Below the pieces are notes generated by a model. The model saw nothing but the letters and a program-made list of their open reading frames with translations, was not told the origin of the DNA and made no database searches. Positions 6,109 to 8,346 of a DNA stretch of 8,346 nt are shown here, in pieces (the stretch's first letter is position 1; each line of letters opens with the position of its first letter). Where the stretch lies: positions 1 through 8,346 of the forward strand of contig JAGNOY010000071.1 of the NCBI GenBank assembly GCA_017989935.1, read 5' to 3'. Made by a program: the position numbers and the translations under genes. This DNA is from Chitinophagaceae bacterium (lineage in GTDB: Bacteria > Bacteroidota > Bacteroidia > Chitinophagales > Chitinophagaceae).

Positions 6109-8346
6109 ATGAATCTGGCTTATTTACAACAGGTATACACGCAACATCCTTCCTTACAACCTCTTGTTAGTGAACTCTTGCAAGCTGGACCTAAGCTCAT
6201 TAAACTTGAGAAGGTACAAGGTTCCGCGCTTGCTTTTTTCGCTTCAGCTGTATTTAAGCAAATAGATTTTAATCACATTTTTATTCTCGACGATAAGGAA
6301 AGTGCCGCCTACTTTCATAATGATTTTGAAACCATCAGCGAAGCCCTTGACATTTGCCTCTTTCCTGATTCGTATAAAAAAACAGGACAAATTGGCGAAC
6401 TCAATAGCAGCCATGTGATGCTAAGAGCAGAGTCCTTGATGAAACTCAATCAGGAAAATGCCCATAGAAAAGTGTTGGTTACCTACCCAGAAGCCATCGT
6501 AGAAAAAGTAGTGAATACCAACACCTTTGCCAAAAACACCATTTTCATCAAACAAAATCAAAAACTAGACACACCTTTCTTGTTTGATTTTTTAGTAGAA
6601 ATGGGATTCCATAAAGTAGATTTTGTGTATGAGCCTGGGCAATTCGCCATTCGTGGAGGCATTATCGATATTTACTCTTTCGGCAATGAACATCCATATC
6701 GAGTAGAATTATTTGACGATGAAGTAGACACCATACGAATTTTTAATCCAGAAACACAACTGTCTGAAAGAAAATTACTACAAGTCACTATCATCCCAAA
6801 TATTGAAACCCAGTTTGATTCGCCCGACAAAACAAGTTTGTTTGAGTTTATACCAGAAAATACCATCATTTGGATTCATGATGCTGAATTTATGCTAGAG
6901 CGAATTCATAAGTTACATCAGTATATTCAATCTAAAGAGAAACTAGGCTACACTGATCTTGAAGACAGAGATATTGAAATCTCCAAAGAAGATTTTTGCA
7001 CTGCCGAGGAAATTATTCATTTTTTTCAGCAAAAAAAATTGATTGAATTCGGAAAAGGTTTCGCCGATGAAATGTTAGCTTGTCCGCTCTCTAAAACTTA
7101 TTCGCTTCAAACAAAAGAACAACCTTCGTTCAATAGAAACTTTGATTTACTGATTAAAGATTTACATGATAGAAGCGCTGAACATTTTTCTATTTTTATT
7201 TTTTCCGAAAATCCGAAACAACTCGAAAGACTTAGGAGCATTTTTCAAGATTTAAAAGCGAATTTACTTTTCACCCCGATTCCTGTTTCCATATCTCAAG
7301 GTTTTATTGATCAGGAAACCAAAATAGTTTGTTACACAGATCATCAAATCTTTCAGCGCTACCACAAATACAAAATGAAGCAGGCTTATAGTCAAGGAAA
7401 AGCTATAAGTCTAAGAGCCTTACGAGAATTACAACCTGGCGATTTTGTAGCCCATATCGATCATGGTGTTGGCCGCTATAGTGGTTTGCAAAAAATTGAT
7501 GTGAATGGACAAATGCAAGAAGCAGTTAGAATTTTGTATAAAGACAATGATGTGCTTTATGTAAATATTAATTCACTCCATAAAATCACTAGATACTCTG
7601 GCAAGGAAGGCGCTGAGCCTAAATTACATAAAATTGGTAGCGGGGTATGGGAAAAATTAAAATCAAAAACAAAAAAACAAGTCAAGGATATTGCCACCGA
7701 CTTGATAAAATTATATGCTGAAAGAAAAGCATCTAGAGGTTTTTCTTTTGCACCAGATTCGTATTTACAAACCGAACTCGAAGCTTCATTTATTTATGAA
7801 GATACGCCAGATCAAAGCAAAGCTACAGCGGATGTAAAAAAAGACATGGAAAGCGAATCGCCCATGGACAGACTTGTTTGCGGCGATGTCGGTTTTGGAA
7901 AAACAGAAGTGGCTATTCGTGCAGCATTTAAATGCGCTACAGATGGCAAACAAGCTGCTATACTTGTTCCAACAACAATTTTGGCTTATCAGCATTACCA
8001 AAATATCAAAGAAAGACTGAAAGATTTTCCTTGCACAGTGGATTTTATCAATCGATTTAAATCAAGCAAAGAAAAAAAGCTCACATTTCAAAAGCTCACA
8101 GAAGGTAAAATTGATATTATCATTGGCACCCATGCTTTATTGAGTAAGGATGTTGTTTTCAAAGACTTAGGTATTTTGATTATAGATGAAGAACAAAAAT
8201 TTGGTGTGGCTGCTAAAGAAAAAATCAGGGCTATCAAATCAAATGTTGACACCTTAACCTTAACCGCCACCCCGATTCCACGAACCTTGCAATTTTCTTT
8301 AATGGGTGCGAGAGATTTATCCATCATTAATACGCCACCGCCGAAT
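6109..8346 (+). CDS. mfd: Transcription-repair coupling factor Mfd, 3' end outside window
   Basis: An ATP-dependent DNA translocase that removes RNA polymerase stalled at lesions and recruits UvrA for nucleotide excision repair. From ATG 6109 the frame is open for 746 codons with no stop or frameshift to the right edge; about 370 codons would be missing if it has the usual length of some 1,110-1,130 aa. The N-terminal UvrB-like region is recognisable, with FVYEPGQFAIRGGIIDIYSF at about 172-191. The CarD-like RNA polymerase-interacting domain begins at LQPGDFVAHIDHGVGRYSGL (from 441). The translocase core has Walker A GDVGFGKT (592-599, K598), the DEAH-like box DEEQKFG (693-699, where many orthologues have R for K) and TATPIPRT (719-726); the window closes at IINTPPPN. 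The start is supported by MNLAYLQQVYTQHPSL, the usual opening of Bacteroidota Mfd. It is divergent from recQ. Confidence 0.96.
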   Translation, partial: MNLAYLQQVYTQHPSLQPLVSELLQAGPKLIKLEKVQGSALAFFASAVFKQIDFNHIFILDDKESAAYFHNDFETISEALDICLFPDSYKKTGQIGELNSSHVMLRAESLMKLNQENAHRKVLVTYPEAIVEKVVNTNTFAKNTIFIKQNQKLDTPFLFDFLVEMGFHKVDFVYEPGQFAIRGGIIDIYSFGNEHPYRVELFDDEVDTIRIFNPETQLSERKLLQVTIIPNIETQFDSPDKTSLFEFIPENTIIWIHDAEFMLERIHKLHQYIQSKEKLGYTDLEDRDIEISKEDFCTAEEIIHFFQQKKLIEFGKGFADEMLACPLSKTYSLQTKEQPSFNRNFDLLIKDLHDRSAEHFSIFIFSENPKQLERLRSIFQDLKANLLFTPIPVSISQGFIDQETKIVCYTDHQIFQRYHKYKMKQAYSQGKAISLRALRELQPGDFVAHIDHGVGRYSGLQKIDVNGQMQEAVRILYKDNDVLYVNINSLHKITRYSGKEGAEPKLHKIGSGVWEKLKSKTKKQVKDIATDLIKLYAERKASRGFSFAPDSYLQTELEASFIYEDTPDQSKATADVKKDMESESPMDRLVCGDVGFGKTEVAIRAAFKCATDGKQAAILVPTTILAYQHYQNIKERLKDFPCTVDFINRFKSSKEKKLTFQKLTEGKIDIIIGTHALLSKDVVFKDLGILIIDEEQKFGVAAKEKIRAIKSNVDTLTLTATPIPRTLQFSLMGARDLSIINTPPPN

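Noticed and set aside
6672..8327. Three - strand ORFs inside mfd (6672-6869, 7786-8001, 8088-8327)
   Set aside because: They are antisense shadows of the conserved mfd frame, which is continuous through all of them.
1..8346. tRNA, rRNA, CRISPR array, transposase or phage genes
   Set aside because: I looked on both strands and saw no tRNA T-loop, regularly spaced repeats or transposase motifs.

Overview
The window looks like chromosomal DNA from an AT-rich member of the Bacteroidota. The strongest sign is a secreted M43 metallopeptidase that ends in a type IX secretion (Por) C-terminal sorting domain, a system essentially confined to this phylum. Other signs are the lack of clear Shine-Dalgarno sequences and a -7 box of the Bacteroidota form TAnnTTTG upstream of recQ. 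I cannot name the genus.

Layout from left to right. (1) The 3' part of a metallo-beta-lactamase-fold hydrolase on the + strand (to 718), broken by one in-frame TGA at 104-106 although the rest of the frame and all metal ligands are intact. (2) A convergent intergenic gap (719-837) with a hairpin that can terminate transcription from both sides. (3) The secreted M43 metallopeptidase on the - strand (838-2787), with a leucine-codon microsatellite in its signal peptide. (4) A 97-bp AT-rich intergenic stretch (2788-2884) holding a long inverted repeat that abuts the peptidase start codon and a pair of near-identical 17-bp direct repeats. (5) A Gfo/Idh/MocA oxidoreductase and a RecQ helicase, both on the - strand and overlapping by ATGA, so probably one transcript with recQ first. 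(6) A 309-bp divergent intergenic region (5800-6108) with a recQ promoter candidate, a GC-rich foldable element at about 5884-6010 that looks like a dispersed intergenic repeat, and a weaker mfd promoter candidate. (7) The first 746 codons of mfd, the transcription-repair coupling factor, running off the right edge.

How the genes relate: recQ and mfd, divergently transcribed, are both DNA-repair motor proteins. The oxidoreductase appears tied to recQ by translation rather than by obvious function. The peptidase probably has its own expression signals. The MBL gene is an unrelated convergent neighbour. I found no RNA genes, CRISPR array, transposase or prophage genes. Most genes are ordinary housekeeping or secreted proteins. 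The less explained signals are the GC-rich structured element, the hairpin at the peptidase start, and the premature stop in the MBL gene.
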